Below, in pieces: positions 53,425 through 64,000 of a stretch of 64,000 bases of DNA. The stretch lies in contig JACVRA010000051.1 in NCBI GenBank assembly GCA_019828545.1, positions 124,001 through 188,000 of the forward strand, written 5' to 3'. Position numbers and translations under genes: made by a program. A model generated the notes under the pieces. The model worked only from the letters and a program-made list of their open reading frames with translations. It did not search any database and was not told the DNA's origin. The DNA comes from Paracamarosporium sp. OC-R06-R3. Lineage: Eukaryota; Ascomycota; Dothideomycetes; Pleosporales; Didymosphaeriaceae. Numbering within the stretch: position 1 is the first letter of the stretch; each line of letters opens with the position of its first letter.

Positions 53425-56400
53425 GGTTCGAAGTAACATATCCAACTGGTGTTATCCTTGCTGCTTTTTGTATTTACTACGCCTGTTTTTTTTGCCGATT
53501 CCCGGGGAATCACTGTTTTGTTACCACTTTTATTACTCTAAGACCTACGTCAATATTATTATCAAAATCAAGCGCAGATGACTAGTGACAGTATCATGTA
53601 CTAATCAGGAGTTGCTGTGGAAACATGAGCCGGAAAAGTCGAATTCAACGAGCGAATTAATCAGATTGTGAAAGGCAGAATATATACTCGATCACTTGCC
53701 CAGCACTACCGTGCTCGTTCCCAGGTACTCTATGCTCATTCCCTGGGTAGCATCCATTTGATTAGCCAATTCATATAGAGCTCACAGCTTCAATTAAAGC
53801 AATTCCCGACGTAGACTACTCAGACCTGGCACAAAGTAGTCTGTAGCCTACCACCTGCTTAGAGGTAGCGAGTTTAAGCTATCAAAAGCCATATATTCAC
53901 GTTTTTTCTGAATCAAAGAAGGCGGGAACGACGTAGTTTGTACCCACAAAGGTTCAGACAAAAGCCGACTACTTTATCTCAAAACTGCTAGACTCCTATG
54001 CCTTACCCACAACGCCCTACCGTGGCGAAGTCGTTTATCGACTTGTTTTATCTTACGACAAAACCTCGACAACGGAGCCAACTGCTTTTTCTCAAAACTG
54101 CTACATACTTGTCTTACCTCCACGCCATAACGTGGCAAGGTCGTTCATTGTCTTATCTTGTCTCGTCTCAGACGTCAACGGCAGCGTTCGTGACACAAGC
54201 CAAGCCGAAACGGTGACTCGACTCGTCGGAGCTGAGACAAGCCAGTGGCGTCTACCCTGCGATCCACGGTACCATCATACCTCACGTACCCACTAATCCT
54301 CTACAAAACATACATGACTGCCTCGTATACCAGGCCTCAAGGCGAGCCATTACATCACTCGATCACCGCACCGTAAGCGTCCATTCAAGATCAGCGCCGT
54401 GGATTCGCTTCGCCGCTTCCTTCCAGCGGAAGGAAGCAAGCGGATCAACGGCAGGCAGTACAAGCCGTTCCTCAGACAGACACCCAAGTCCTACCCCGAC
54501 ACGTGCTGTGTAGCACTCACTCACACACTGACATGCCCTCGCTACGCTACGCTAATAAGCTACCCCGTCGATCCGGCAGCGCAGCGCAGCGCAGCCCACC
54601 ATGCTGTGCGCAACGCTGACGCCGGCCTGACGCTCACACAGGCAGACCTGCAACCCAGCTGCAACCCAGCCGCAAGTACGAAAGGCAGGTGGAAAGCGCA
54701 AAGTCCGCCGCATCGACACGAGGGCGCTCGGCACGGCAGTCGGGCGCGCACGAAAATAGCCTAGACAAGAGATCGGATCAGGCACAGTTACTGAATGGGC
54801 GCGTTGCAAATGTCGGACTTTGGGTGTCGGAGAAGCAGAGGGCTGGTTTGGGTTAGTGCGTGGCCGGATGGGGAGGATGGATGGGGAGGGCGATGAGGGC
54901 GTGTCCGTGGAGATCGGGGGAGGATGCGAAGGGGAGGAAGGGCCACATGTTGGTGTGGAGGAAGAGAGGTGGCACTCGGGTGTGGAGGGCGCTGTGTGGG
55001 CGGACTTTGTTCAGGTGGGCGGTCATGGGTTGCACGGGGGGAGGTCCGACATGCTGTGCAGCGAAGCGGGCAGAGTCGCAGCGAAGACGGCCTGCTGGTG
55101 TGATAGGCGGGAGGGAGGTGTGGCAGTCGGTGAGTATGACGGCGCATTAGGGCCATGGTGGGTTGCTAGCGCAGGGTGCTCGTACAAAAGTGCCGGAGCG
55201 CTGCACCGCGAATCCGCTACACGGCGCTGTCATGGTGTGCAACGCGGTGGGATGCGACTTTGCGAGCTGACTGCTGCGACGTCGCCTGTGGCAATCCCCC
55301 GTGGAGAAGCGGTGCGGTGACTGGCTGCGTCGACGGTTTCAGAATGACACGGCAGACGTGCGCTGACAGCTGCGATGCGAGTATATTGGCCTAGATTAGG
55401 GCAGCAAAACGTAGAGGCGCGCGTGGACTGGACAATTGCGCCATGGTGCAATCTTCATCTACGGTAGAGTGTAGTCGGGCGGGTTAGGGCCGAGGTGCGT
55501 GTCTGAGGGGGCGTGCGGTTGGAGGAGTGCTCAAAGCAGCAATGCACTATTCCTGGAGTATCGGGCCTGGCGCAGGGATCAGGAATTGTACGTGCGTCAA
55601 GAGCGGATTCACGCATTCACACGAACGGGCAGTTTGTGTGCGACGGCCGGTGGTGGAGGCGCTGGCGCTGGCGCTGGCACCGTGGTACTCGACGGCGGGC
55701 GTGCACAGTGGCGTCGCCTCCAACGTCGTCGAGCCCAGTACCCAGCACCCAGCACCCAGCATGCAGCATCCAGTTCAGCGTCCTCGCTCGGTCGAGATTT
55801 GCTGGCAGACGAGCCATGCGGGAATGGGAAGGGTCTGGAGATGCGAAGCTCAACTGGGCCCTCTACCCGGCTGTGGCGCTCCGTTCTCCACAGCTGCTAG
55901 CCGCATCGCGACGGGCAGGATGCTCGTGATTCGGGAGAAATTGTGAGTGGCCGCGCCCCTGAAGAGCGGCAGGAGAGGCAAAAGCAGAGCAGAGCAGCGG
56001 TGGACAGTGCTTCTGGCCTGGGTGAGGAGTCGGAACAAAAGGCACCCTTTTGTGGAGAGAGCAGCGAAAGGGAACCACGAACCACGGGTGCCTGATGCCC
56101 TGCAGCCAGTCGCCGCGCTCACGACACTCTTCGTCGCACGCCCTGCATGACTACAAAGATCGGACTTGAGCTGGAGATTTGGCCTGTCTTGGCCATTGCG
56201 CTTTGTTGCAGGGGACTCCTCGCTTGTGGGTTCTTGAAACCTCCAGCGGACCCACGGACGCGTGCACGGCCTGCGGTTCGTCCGCAATATATCTGATATA
56301 CCATGCCCTTACAAAGAAGCCCTTCTTGCTGCATGCCTGCCAAAGGGTCCTTCCCCTCCACCGTGTTCAGATAGCAGCACTCTCTCGGCCTTCGTGCACC

Positions 56401-56566
56401 GCTGCTACTCCCCGCGTGTCTGTTCAAACACTTGTGCTCCCCCACCCACGCACTCTCATACCGTTGGTGCGTAGCCTCCAGCGCCTCTGTTTCACCTCGT
56501 CCATATAACCGCCCGCACCCACCCAGAGCACCCTTCTGACCTTCTCCACAGCACCGAGCAGCAACA
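53425..56566. other. Gene-free region, 3.1 kb
   Basis: Between the HET-ankyrin pseudogene and the 453-aa protein. The left part is AT-rich; from about 54380 it becomes GC-rich with many overlapping short frames of low-complexity composition on both strands, none convincing. It contains the 110-bp duplication at 53964-54165. The right part may be a long leader of the gene at 56567. Confidence 0.5.
53964..54165. repeat. Two-copy tandem duplication, about 110 bp
   Basis: CTCAAAACTGCTA at about 53978 recurs at 54091; CGTGGC and GTCGTT recur about 110 bp apart in the same order. Copies share roughly three quarters of bases by eye. Confidence 0.6.
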
Positions 56567-57928
56567 ATGGCAGACGTCGCCGTGTCGACGCAGCTCCAGC
56601 ACTGGGCTTTCGACAAGCCTGCAACCACCCGTCCAGAGCGCTCCGATAGTACCGCCTCGTCCCCCGACCTGTCCCACCAGGAACCCGAGACCCTGCGTAT
56701 CCACGCTGCTGCCGGGCACACGGCCACGAGCATCGACTCAAAAACCACCACCACCTTCCAGGAGCGTTACCTGTCGTCCGAAGAGGACCTCTCGCCCATG
56801 GACGGCAACACCACCGACGACGACTACGAATCCGACGTGAGCATCCATGAAGCCCAAGCAAAGCCCGGCTTTATGAGGGCACGAACAATGTCCATCTCGC
56901 GCTGGGACAAGGGAAAGAGCTGCGACATGGCCGTGACCGTCTCGTACGTGTCTGCGGGACGACCCAAGATGATCCAGCTCGCACAGTCACCCGTCACAGA
57001 ACATCCTCAACGGTCGGCTTCGCTCGCACAGCTTCCCATAGCTGCCATCAGCAAGTTGCGCCAGCAGGACCAGCAGACCCGCCGCTCGCTCATCGTCAAC
57101 CCCTCCCTCAGTCGCCCGAAATCACCGGCAGCAAGTACAGATTCCCGAAGGCCGTCGACAGGAAGTGGACCATTCACGCACAGCAACAAAAGTGCAGTGC
57201 TTCTTTCTGACTCGGGATCGTTGGCGTCATTGCAGAGCCGTAGCACATCCCGGAGCTCGTCGCCTTCGGTGAGCGAAAAGTCAACCACCTCCGCACGCCC
57301 GGTCAGCGCTGCAGGCTTCCAGCCACGGTCATCGCTCTATGTTGTGTCGAGCGCGCGGAATCCCAACCCACTCGCACCTTTCCCGCCGCTGACCCCACAG
57401 TCACCGGGACCGCACGCCTTCCTCTCCTCGGACCCCTACGAAAACTCAACCACCAATGCCGCCTCGCCGATCATCAAAGCCTCACCGCACAAGCGCCTGC
57501 GCTCCATCTCGCAGAAACTTTCGCTTGCCCGCATCGCCATTACGCCCTCCACCAAGAAGTGGGACTCTCGCGTCAATGGCCGAGCAGGGAACATGCCTCC
57601 AACGCCATCCACGCCTTACACGCCATTGACACCTCAGACCGCCCCACTGCCTAGCTCAACAACAGGAAACAAACTGCGCCGAAACTCGAGGATGATGTCC
57701 CGCCCGGGCACTGCGCGTGGGCCCTCACCGGACATCCCTCCCGTTCCCAGCGTGACGAACCCGTCGCCCAAGAAGACTACCTCCAAGCTGGTTGCACGAG
57801 GTGCCGATGAGCGCGAGCCCATCCTCGAGCTCCCGCCGTGTCCCGACGATGAGTTCCCTGCCTCAGCCACGGGCACCATCAAGACGCGCCGGATACGCAA
57901 GCGCAAGAGTCTGATGGACCTGCTATAA
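56567..57928 (+). CDS. Disordered protein of unknown function, 453 aa
   Basis: Intronless frame with good start context (AACAATGGC). The product is Ser/Pro/Thr-rich throughout and predicted disordered, with a few segments that look conserved rather than random: FQERYLSSEEDLSPMDGN near residue 65, KGKSCDMAVTVSYVSAGRPK near 121, SPHKRLRSISQKLSLARI near 308 and a basic C-terminus RRIRKRKSLMDLL that could be a nuclear or membrane-binding signal. Several SP and TP sites (TPSTPYTPLTPQ) suggest proline-directed phosphorylation. I do not recognise a named family. A regulatory or scaffold role is only a guess. Confidence 0.75.
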   Translation: MADVAVSTQLQHWAFDKPATTRPERSDSTASSPDLSHQEPETLRIHAAAGHTATSIDSKTTTTFQERYLSSEEDLSPMDGNTTDDDYESDVSIHEAQAKPGFMRARTMSISRWDKGKSCDMAVTVSYVSAGRPKMIQLAQSPVTEHPQRSASLAQLPIAAISKLRQQDQQTRRSLIVNPSLSRPKSPAASTDSRRPSTGSGPFTHSNKSAVLLSDSGSLASLQSRSTSRSSSPSVSEKSTTSARPVSAAGFQPRSSLYVVSSARNPNPLAPFPPLTPQSPGPHAFLSSDPYENSTTNAASPIIKASPHKRLRSISQKLSLARIAITPSTKKWDSRVNGRAGNMPPTPSTPYTPLTPQTAPLPSSTTGNKLRRNSRMMSRPGTARGPSPDIPPVPSVTNPSPKKTTSKLVARGADEREPILELPPCPDDEFPASATGTIKTRRIRKRKSLMDLL

Positions 57929-60900
57929 TCACATGACCCAGCCGTCTGGGACAACCAAAACCCCAGCATGACCCAGAGAATGCGCAAGCCGCGATTCCGC
58001 TCAGGCCTCCAGCATCATCTCATACGGCGTGTTTCGCGCCCAAATCGTTTCGTTTCGCTGTATCTACATTTTACCCACCCGCATGACTGCGTGCAGTCAG
58101 TGCATTTATTGCCCTGCGCAACCACGTCCGCACATCCCGGCCGGCGACTCCACGCCGCTATCGTTTCTTACCCACTGTTTCCATTCCATCTTACAAGGCG
58201 TTCACTTTCGGGCCCGGATGACTGAAGTCCCATCCGCAGCATGTCTGTCGCACAGCACAGCATAGCACAGCCTCCCTCACCCACCCGGCGTTCATCAGGC
58301 GTTCACTCTGAGCCCCCGCCACCACCGCATTTGCACGCGGGGGCTACGATACCCTTTCATATCACGTCTTCGTTGGGAAAGAAAAATTGCTTTTTTTCTT
58401 ATGTTATGTTGCGCATCTTGATTTTCGCTCACAGTGCGCTGGGCCGTCTTAATGAATTGGTTACGATATCCATCCATCTATCTTTATCTAGTCTGTCTGT
58501 CGCTGTACGGCCTATATTTCTACTTTATTTTTCACTTTATCGAGATAGTATTAGTATGCTGCATGTCGCTCAGGCGAACCGAATCAAATCTCCATCAATC
58601 TACCAATCAAAAACCCACCTCTACTCTACCATCCATCTACGTGCAAAAATCCATCCTCGTGTCTCAAACTGAACTACGTGATGCCTACCTCGCTGACGAC
58701 GACGACGACGACGGGTGCTTGCGTGCCGCCGGGATGCCAATGCTAATACCAATGCTAATGCTAATGGTAATAAAGGACCCTGGACCCTGAGGCCGATCTT
58801 ATCTGATGCTTATGCCGGCCGGCTTATCGTGCTGGTGAGACCCTGTCTTGTCTTGGGATTGCGTCAACGGCGACGTGCAGCGCTGGAGTGAGACGCGTAC
58901 GTGCGTGCGTGCGTCGGCAGGACATGGCATGGCATGGTATGGCATACGTATGTCTTTACATTGCGGTTTGCTTGGCGAGGGCATGGGTGGTAGGTGTGGT
59001 ATGTATAGTTCTATAGCTAGATGGGACGGGATGACGGTTGTTTTGAGTACGTCGGCATTGATGTGTAGAGTGAGTGGGAGGAATATTGAGTGGGTTCTGG
59101 GATGAGTGAGGTTTGCGGGTACAGGGGCGCCTTGCGTCTGCGTGTAAGCTGAGGGCATGCATGTACATATCGCGGGGTGAGGGCTGCTTGGTTATCGGGT
59201 TGGTCTGGACTACGCGGTTGTTTGTGTGCTTAGAGGTTGTTGAAGCACTGCATGGTAGAGTATGGAATGGAATGGAATGGGATGGGATTCATCTGAGATA
59301 CTGGTGGCCTTGTTCGCACATCTACCATGACGTTGTGACCGATTGTCATCCAACATGACGTTGTCATCATGCTCTTCTCCAGGTGATCTCTTTGCTTTTT
59401 CACGTTGAGAACCCGTTCGCATGATGACGGGCGCCTTGTACGGTACTCTATTCTAACTCGGGTTTTTGCGGGGAGGTGGATACCTGCCGGAGGATTCTCG
59501 CAGGATGCACCTCGAAGGATTTCGTTTCGAAACGGACGGGAGGGTCGAGTCGAAACGGAACTAGAGTGCGCAATATCGTGCTTTGCCATGCGATGCGATG
59601 CGCATGAATAAGGTGCGCACGGGGAACGGCAGATAGATAGATTGCTTTGCTTTGATTACCGTATCTTAGCCTGGTCGTAGATGCAAATCGCGATCTTCAG
59701 GACGACAATCCCATCCCATCTCGTACGAAGACGAAAGGGACTTCGCTCGCCGAGCATAACGCGACCGAGCGCGACAAACACACACCGCATCGCATCCATC
59801 GTACCACCACAGCGCCACACACACCCTGTAGGTACTCGGAAGCAAGGCAGCAAGTGGAGCACCCCACCGCCCGCGACCATCGCACCCACCCACAAACAAA
59901 AGACAGCGCACTCGGCAACACATACAATACACTAACCAGCCCCCCACCAGCGCAAGGCGAGCCACGGTCTACAGGGCCCTCCCAAACCTTCGAACGCGCG
60001 AAGAAGCCTTCTGTGGAGATAACCGGGCCGACTACTTACTCGTGCGCGCCTCGTATACTACACTATACTAGCACAGGGGCCACGACTATGCGCGATACCG
60101 AGGGTACCGCGCTGGGAGTCTGCCTGCCTGTCTATCTGTCTTTCCGCGGCGTCGGAGAGCGCAAAGTTTGCGCTGGGGCGTGCGCCGTGCGCCGTGCGCC
60201 GTTCCGCGGCCCTGGGTGGCCGCGAGGTCAGAGGTGTTCTGGTGGTTCGATGCCATGTTTATGTGAAACAGCTATGCTTGGAACGCCATCGTGAGGCGGA
60301 TGGCGGGCGGTACGTATCTGGGCGGGACGGGTGGTAGGCGAGACGGATTGGGATGGAGTGGGATAGCCGGTGATTGGATTTTCCGCGTAGCGACACGCAT
60401 GCGGATGGTAGAGGGCGATCTTGGGGTGAACGCGAAAGCACGTGGTGTGCGGATTGGGGATAGCGTGGTCGTTAGCTGGTCGCGGTGCGCTGTGGATGGT
60501 CACGTGGCTGTGTGGTAGTTGAATAACCGTGCGGTATGATAGATACACATGGTTATTGCCGTATTCCAACATGTTTAGTAAGTGAGTAGGCTACTTTGCT
60601 ATAATGCTTCATCCACGACTCTGGAAACGTGCTATGAGAGCCATGGCCGTCATGCGACTTCCCCGCAGCGACCTAGGCGCTACAAACTGGGCCTGACTGA
60701 CTATTGCGTTCAAACCTCCAAAATCCTCTTCTCTATATCAAGAGCTTGGAAAAGAATTGAAAATGATGTCTCCGGCGTCGAATACCCACAGCGATGACGG
60801 CTATGTTGGTTCGGCTGCATCCCAGCCCCGCATTCTCAATTGCCGGTAGTGAGCGGAATTGCCTCCATGTACATACATGACATCTACGATACAAGATAAC

Positions 60901-61000
60901 GCAATCTGAACATCCGTCCCTCAATCTTCTCATATGCTCCACTAATCCCATCAACCTCACAAAAAACTAAAAAAAAAAAAACAAAGGGCCGAACACGAAG
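57929..61000. other. Gene-free region, 3.1 kb, with simple repeats
   Basis: No convincing coding frame. Contains (GAC)n at about 58693-58714, AATGCT-type repeats at about 58737-58770, (GGAAT)n at about 59263-59288, and GTGCGCC repeats near 60186. The first part is likely trailer of the gene at 56567; the end includes an A-rich leader just before 61001. Confidence 0.5.
59263..59288 (+). repeat. (GGAAT)n microsatellite
   Basis: About four GGAAT units followed by GGGAT variants, non-coding. Confidence 0.75.
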
Positions 61001-63268
61001 ATGGCCTCCCCGGACCCCACCCTCCCCCGCAAGCTATGGCAACACCCCAACCCCAAATCCACAGCAATGTGGACCTTCATGCAGACAGCGAACAAGAAAC
61101 ACAACCTAAACATGCAGACATTCCGCGAGCTGTACGACTGGAGCGTTGGCCCCAACCGCACGGATTTCTGGGACGACATGTGGAAGACCGCAGACTTGAT
61201 CTACTCAGGCTCCTACACAGAGGTAGTCGACACGACGAAGCCCATGGACAGCATACCGCACTGGTTCCACGGGACGTATCTCAACTTTGCAGAGAACATT
61301 CTGTACTCCGCCGACCCTACTGATCCGTCTAAAACCACCACACGGAATAAAGAAGATGCCAAGATAGCAATCACAGAGGTAAGAGAGGGAAACACAGAGG
61401 TCAGGGATATGAGCTGGGGTGAGGTACGGCGGCGCGTTGGACTGCTTAGCAACGCTATGAGGAAGCGTGGCGTGAAGAAGGGAGATCGCGTCGCGGTCGT
61501 GGCGAGCACGAGCTTCGATACGTTTATCTGCTTTATGGCCATTCTGAGTCTTGGTGCGCTGTTCTCGAGTAGTAGCACGGATATGGGGAGTAAGGGCATT
61601 CTAGAGCGCTTGCTGCAGATTAGGCCGAAGTGGTTGTTTGCGGATGATTGGGCGGTGTATAATGGGAAGACGACGGATTTGAGAGGTAAGATTGGGGAGA
61701 TTGTGGAGGGGATGGGAGGTGTAGCGGAGTTTGAGGGCGTCGTGTTGCAGCCTAGGTTTCCTGGGAGGCCAGCAGGGGTGGGGAGTATTCCGAGGGCGAT
61801 GCTCCTGGAGGATTTTGTACGGGCGGCGAGTGGGGATGAGGAGTTGGTATTTGAGAGAGTGGCGTTTCGGGATCCGTTTGTGGTGGTTTATTCAAGTGGA
61901 ACGACGGGTATGCCGAAGTGTATTGTGCATAGCGTGGGAGGGGTTCTAATCAGCATGCTAAAGGAGGAGAAGCTGCATAAAGAGATGAAGCCGGATAGTG
62001 TGGTGAGTTCTTGCCCAGGCTGGGGGTTTGACACGAGACTAACGGCGGCAGATGTTGCAATATACAACGGTGAGTTTGTACTTCGGTACCCAGACACCCA
62101 AAAGCTAATAGCGTAGACAGGCTGGATAATGTACCTCGTAAGCATACAATCGCTCGTCTCTGGGAGCCGCTCCATCTTCTACGACGGCTCCCCCTTCGTC
62201 CCATCCCCCCAAGCCTTCCTCTCCGTCCTCGAATCCCAACGCGTCACCGACTTCGGCACCTCCCCCCGCTTCCTCCACGAGCTCCAAAAACACAACATCG
62301 TCCCAAGAAAGCAATTCGATCTCTCATCTCTTCGCTCCGTTTGCACAACCGGCATGGTCCTCTCTGACGCGCTCTTCGAATGGTTCTACGACACGGCCTT
62401 CCCAACCAATGTCCATCTCCGCAACATCTCCGGTGGCACCGACCTCGCAGGCTGCTTCGGCATCATGAACCCGCTCGAGCCCGTCTACGTCGGCGGGTGC
62501 CAGGGTCCTACGCTCGGCACCAAGATGGAAGTCTACGACTCGCTTATTGAATCTGGGCCCGGCCGGCCCGTTCCTAACGGTGAACCAGGCGAGCTCGTAG
62601 CCACGGCTTCATTCCCCAATCAGCCTGTTTTCTTCTGGGGCGATGACTCCGGCGAGCGGTATCACAATGCGTATTACGCGCGGTTTCCTCACGTGTGGAC
62701 GCACGGCGATTTCATTCAGTATCAACCTATCACGGGCCAAGTTATGTTCTTGGGAAGGGCGGACGGTGTTTTAAATCCGAGTGGTGTGCGGTTTGGAAGC
62801 AGTGACATTTATTCTGTGATTGAGACACATTTCTTAGAGGTGGCGGATAGCGTTTGCGTGGGGCAGAGGAGACCGCAGGACAACGACGAGAGTGTTATAT
62901 TATTTCTTAAGATGAAGGATGGGGAGATGTTTACGAAGGAGTTGGTGGAGAGGGTGAAGAGAAAGATTGGGGATGAGAGGAGTAAGAGGCATGTCCCCAG
63001 ATATGTGTTTCAGACATGGGACATTCCGGTAAGTAATATTTCTTTCTAGAGTGCTTGTGCAGATGTGAATATTAACGATGTGCAGTCTACGGTGAATGGG
63101 AAGAAGGTCGAGCTGCCGGTTAAGCAGATCGTTAGTGGGAAGGTTATAAAGCCGAGTGGAACGTTGGCGAATCCGCAGAGCTTGCAATTTTACTATCAGT
63201 TTGCGCAAGTGGAGGAAGTGCTTGAGAGGATGAAGAAAGACGAGGGGAGGGTGAAGAGTAGGCTGTAG
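61001..63268 (+). CDS. AACS: Acetoacetyl-CoA synthetase
   Basis: Cytosolic ANL-superfamily ligase activating acetoacetate with ATP and CoA. Exons 61001-62002, 62052-62069, 62117-63028 and 63086-63268 (introns 49, 47, 57 nt); 704 aa, normal for the family. The phosphate loop YSSGTTGMPK is near residue 297. An 18-nt microexon encodes MLQYTT and joins TGWIMYL, recreating the family's LQYTTTGW; reading through instead hits stops. Later motifs are SGGTDLAGC, THGDF, GRADGVLNPSGVRFG and the C-terminal catalytic Lys in STVNGKKVELP, completed by the last splice. The IPHWFHGTYLNFAENIL N-terminal element is typical. Likely role: acetoacetate use in ketone, leucine or sterol metabolism. No neighbouring pathway gene is present. 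Confidence 0.95.
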
Positions 63269-63285
63269 TTGGCCGCATCAGATAG

Positions 63286-63291
63286 AATAAA
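63286..63291 (+). terminator. Poly(A)-like signal of the acetoacetyl-CoA synthetase gene
   Basis: AATAAA 18 nt after the stop codon. Confidence 0.4.
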
Positions 63292-63454
63292 TCAAGAGAT
63301 AGAATAGAAGGATTGACCTTGCAATTGTGCGGCTATAAAGAATGAATATTGTAAAGATACCTTTTTTAATAATATACTGGTATCCTAACGATAAAGACTC
63401 CCTGTGATCCAGATACAGAGTGCATTACGAGACCATCATATTGGTTGCCCTCCA

Positions 63455-64000
63455 TTATACAAACTCCTTTTCTTTCGCTGAAGTAGCCACCATCTCTTCA
63501 AAAGACATCTCTTTCCTGTTGTTTGAGTCGTCATTCGCATCTGTCAAGTTTCTGTTCGTTTTCGCCTTTTCTTCAGAAGTAATACTTATCTTTGCCTTTG
63601 CCGCAGTTGCACCCCTCGATTTCCTTTCAACCATCCCACTTTCGTCTCTCGTCAACCCTTCATTCTCATCCAGCAATCCCAGCTTCACCAACTCGCCCCT
63701 CACAATCCCTTCACTCTTCTCATCATAAAACCACAACCCCACCCTCACAAGTGTCCTCTCCATAAACGCCTTCAATGTTGGCATCGTCGCCCCAATCAGC
63801 GCAAATTGCAGCTCCAAAATCGCCCACAACGTAATCGTAACATTCGTCCGAAACAAATCAGGCGTAGTGTAATACTCTTGCAACGTAAGTGTCCTCACGA
63901 CAGCCGCGCACGACGCAAACAATCCCATCCCCATTAGCACACACATAAACACCTTCTCTCGCCTTGGCCGATGCAACTTCCGTACAAACATTATTGGCAC
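63455..64000 (-). CDS. SAT4/rhodopsin-fold fungal membrane protein (5' end outside window)
   Basis: C-terminal 181 residues of a seven-helix fungal membrane protein of the SAT4/PTH11-like group. Visible are two late helices, VFMCVLMGMGLFASCAAVVRTL and TLWAILELQFALIGATMPTL, with the family's conserved ARG-Thr/Leu and LWAxxE features, followed by a cytosolic Lys/Glu/Ser-rich tail of about 100 residues. The frame is open to the window end, so the earlier helices and any CFEM domain are not seen. Some relatives are host-sensing receptors, but most are uncharacterised; no role is claimed here. Confidence 0.75.
   Translation of the reverse strand: MPIMFVRKLHRPRREKVFMCVLMGMGLFASCAAVVRTLTLQEYYTTPDLFRTNVTITLWAILELQFALIGATMPTLKAFMERTLVRVGLWFYDEKSEGIVRGELVKLGLLDENEGLTRDESGMVERKSRGATAAKAKISITSEEKAKTNRNLTDANDDSNNRKEMSFEEMVATSAKEKEFV

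Noticed and set aside
54399..55946. Several overlapping open frames of 120-166 codons on both strands
   Set aside because: GC-rich region in which all six frames stay open by chance; sequences are low in hydrophobic order and have no recognisable domain or splice logic.
59666..60572. Open frames of about 100-146 codons upstream of the acetoacetyl-CoA synthetase gene
   Set aside because: Low-complexity, mutually overlapping on both strands, and partly made of GTGCGCC and similar simple repeats.

Overview
The window is about 64 kb of a filamentous ascomycete nuclear genome. Genes carry few, short introns (about 44-140 nt, mostly 45-60, GT...AG), and intergenic DNA is long and low in repeats. 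The gene set includes a fungal-type phosphatase inhibitor 2, a Ctk1 kinase, an Ape1-like M18 peptidase, a SAT4/rhodopsin-fold membrane protein, a HET-ankyrin gene and a hydrolase-NB-ARC-TPR NLR. Protein style suggests Dothideomycetes, perhaps Pleosporales; that placement is inference, not a database result. The gene models below were built by hand from splice signals, reading frame and family motifs, and each spliced model is a whole number of codons.

Left third (1-26 kb): a 5'-truncated myo-inositol-type sugar transporter, a carotenoid cleavage dioxygenase and an EthD-domain protein are followed by a gene-poor block (5.6-10.2 kb). That block holds a strongly diverged tandem array with a period of about 140 bp. 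Housekeeping genes follow: Ape1-like aminopeptidase and phosphatase inhibitor 2 (Glc8-like) on the minus strand, class II eIF4E (4EHP) and a Ulp2-type SUMO protease on plus, then a divergent pair of a PQ-loop membrane protein and an AIG2/gamma-glutamylcyclotransferase-like protein, and a SnoaL-like protein.

Middle (26-45 kb): a small unknown protein, a glutathione S-transferase, a secreted DJ-1/PfpI protein, a 1,169-aa low-complexity protein with a membrane tail, a CorA-like membrane protein, an unknown conserved-looking protein, and GTP cyclohydrolase I divergent from a Ctk1-like kinase with a large RS/RE/RD-rich N-terminus.

Right third (45-64 kb): two genes of the self/non-self recognition type sit on either side of a 65-N assembly gap. 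One is an alpha/beta-hydrolase/NB-ARC/TPR NLR whose hydrolase domain is internally damaged. The other is a HET-ankyrin gene with one in-frame stop. A 3-kb gene-free stretch, an unknown disordered 453-aa protein, another 3-kb gene-free stretch, an acetoacetyl-CoA synthetase with an 18-nt microexon, and the 3' part of a SAT4-type membrane protein follow.

No operon-like or biosynthetic cluster logic links most neighbours. The parts that look evolutionarily active are the diverged tandem array and the damaged NLR/HET pair. No RNA gene, CRISPR array or intact transposon was recognised.
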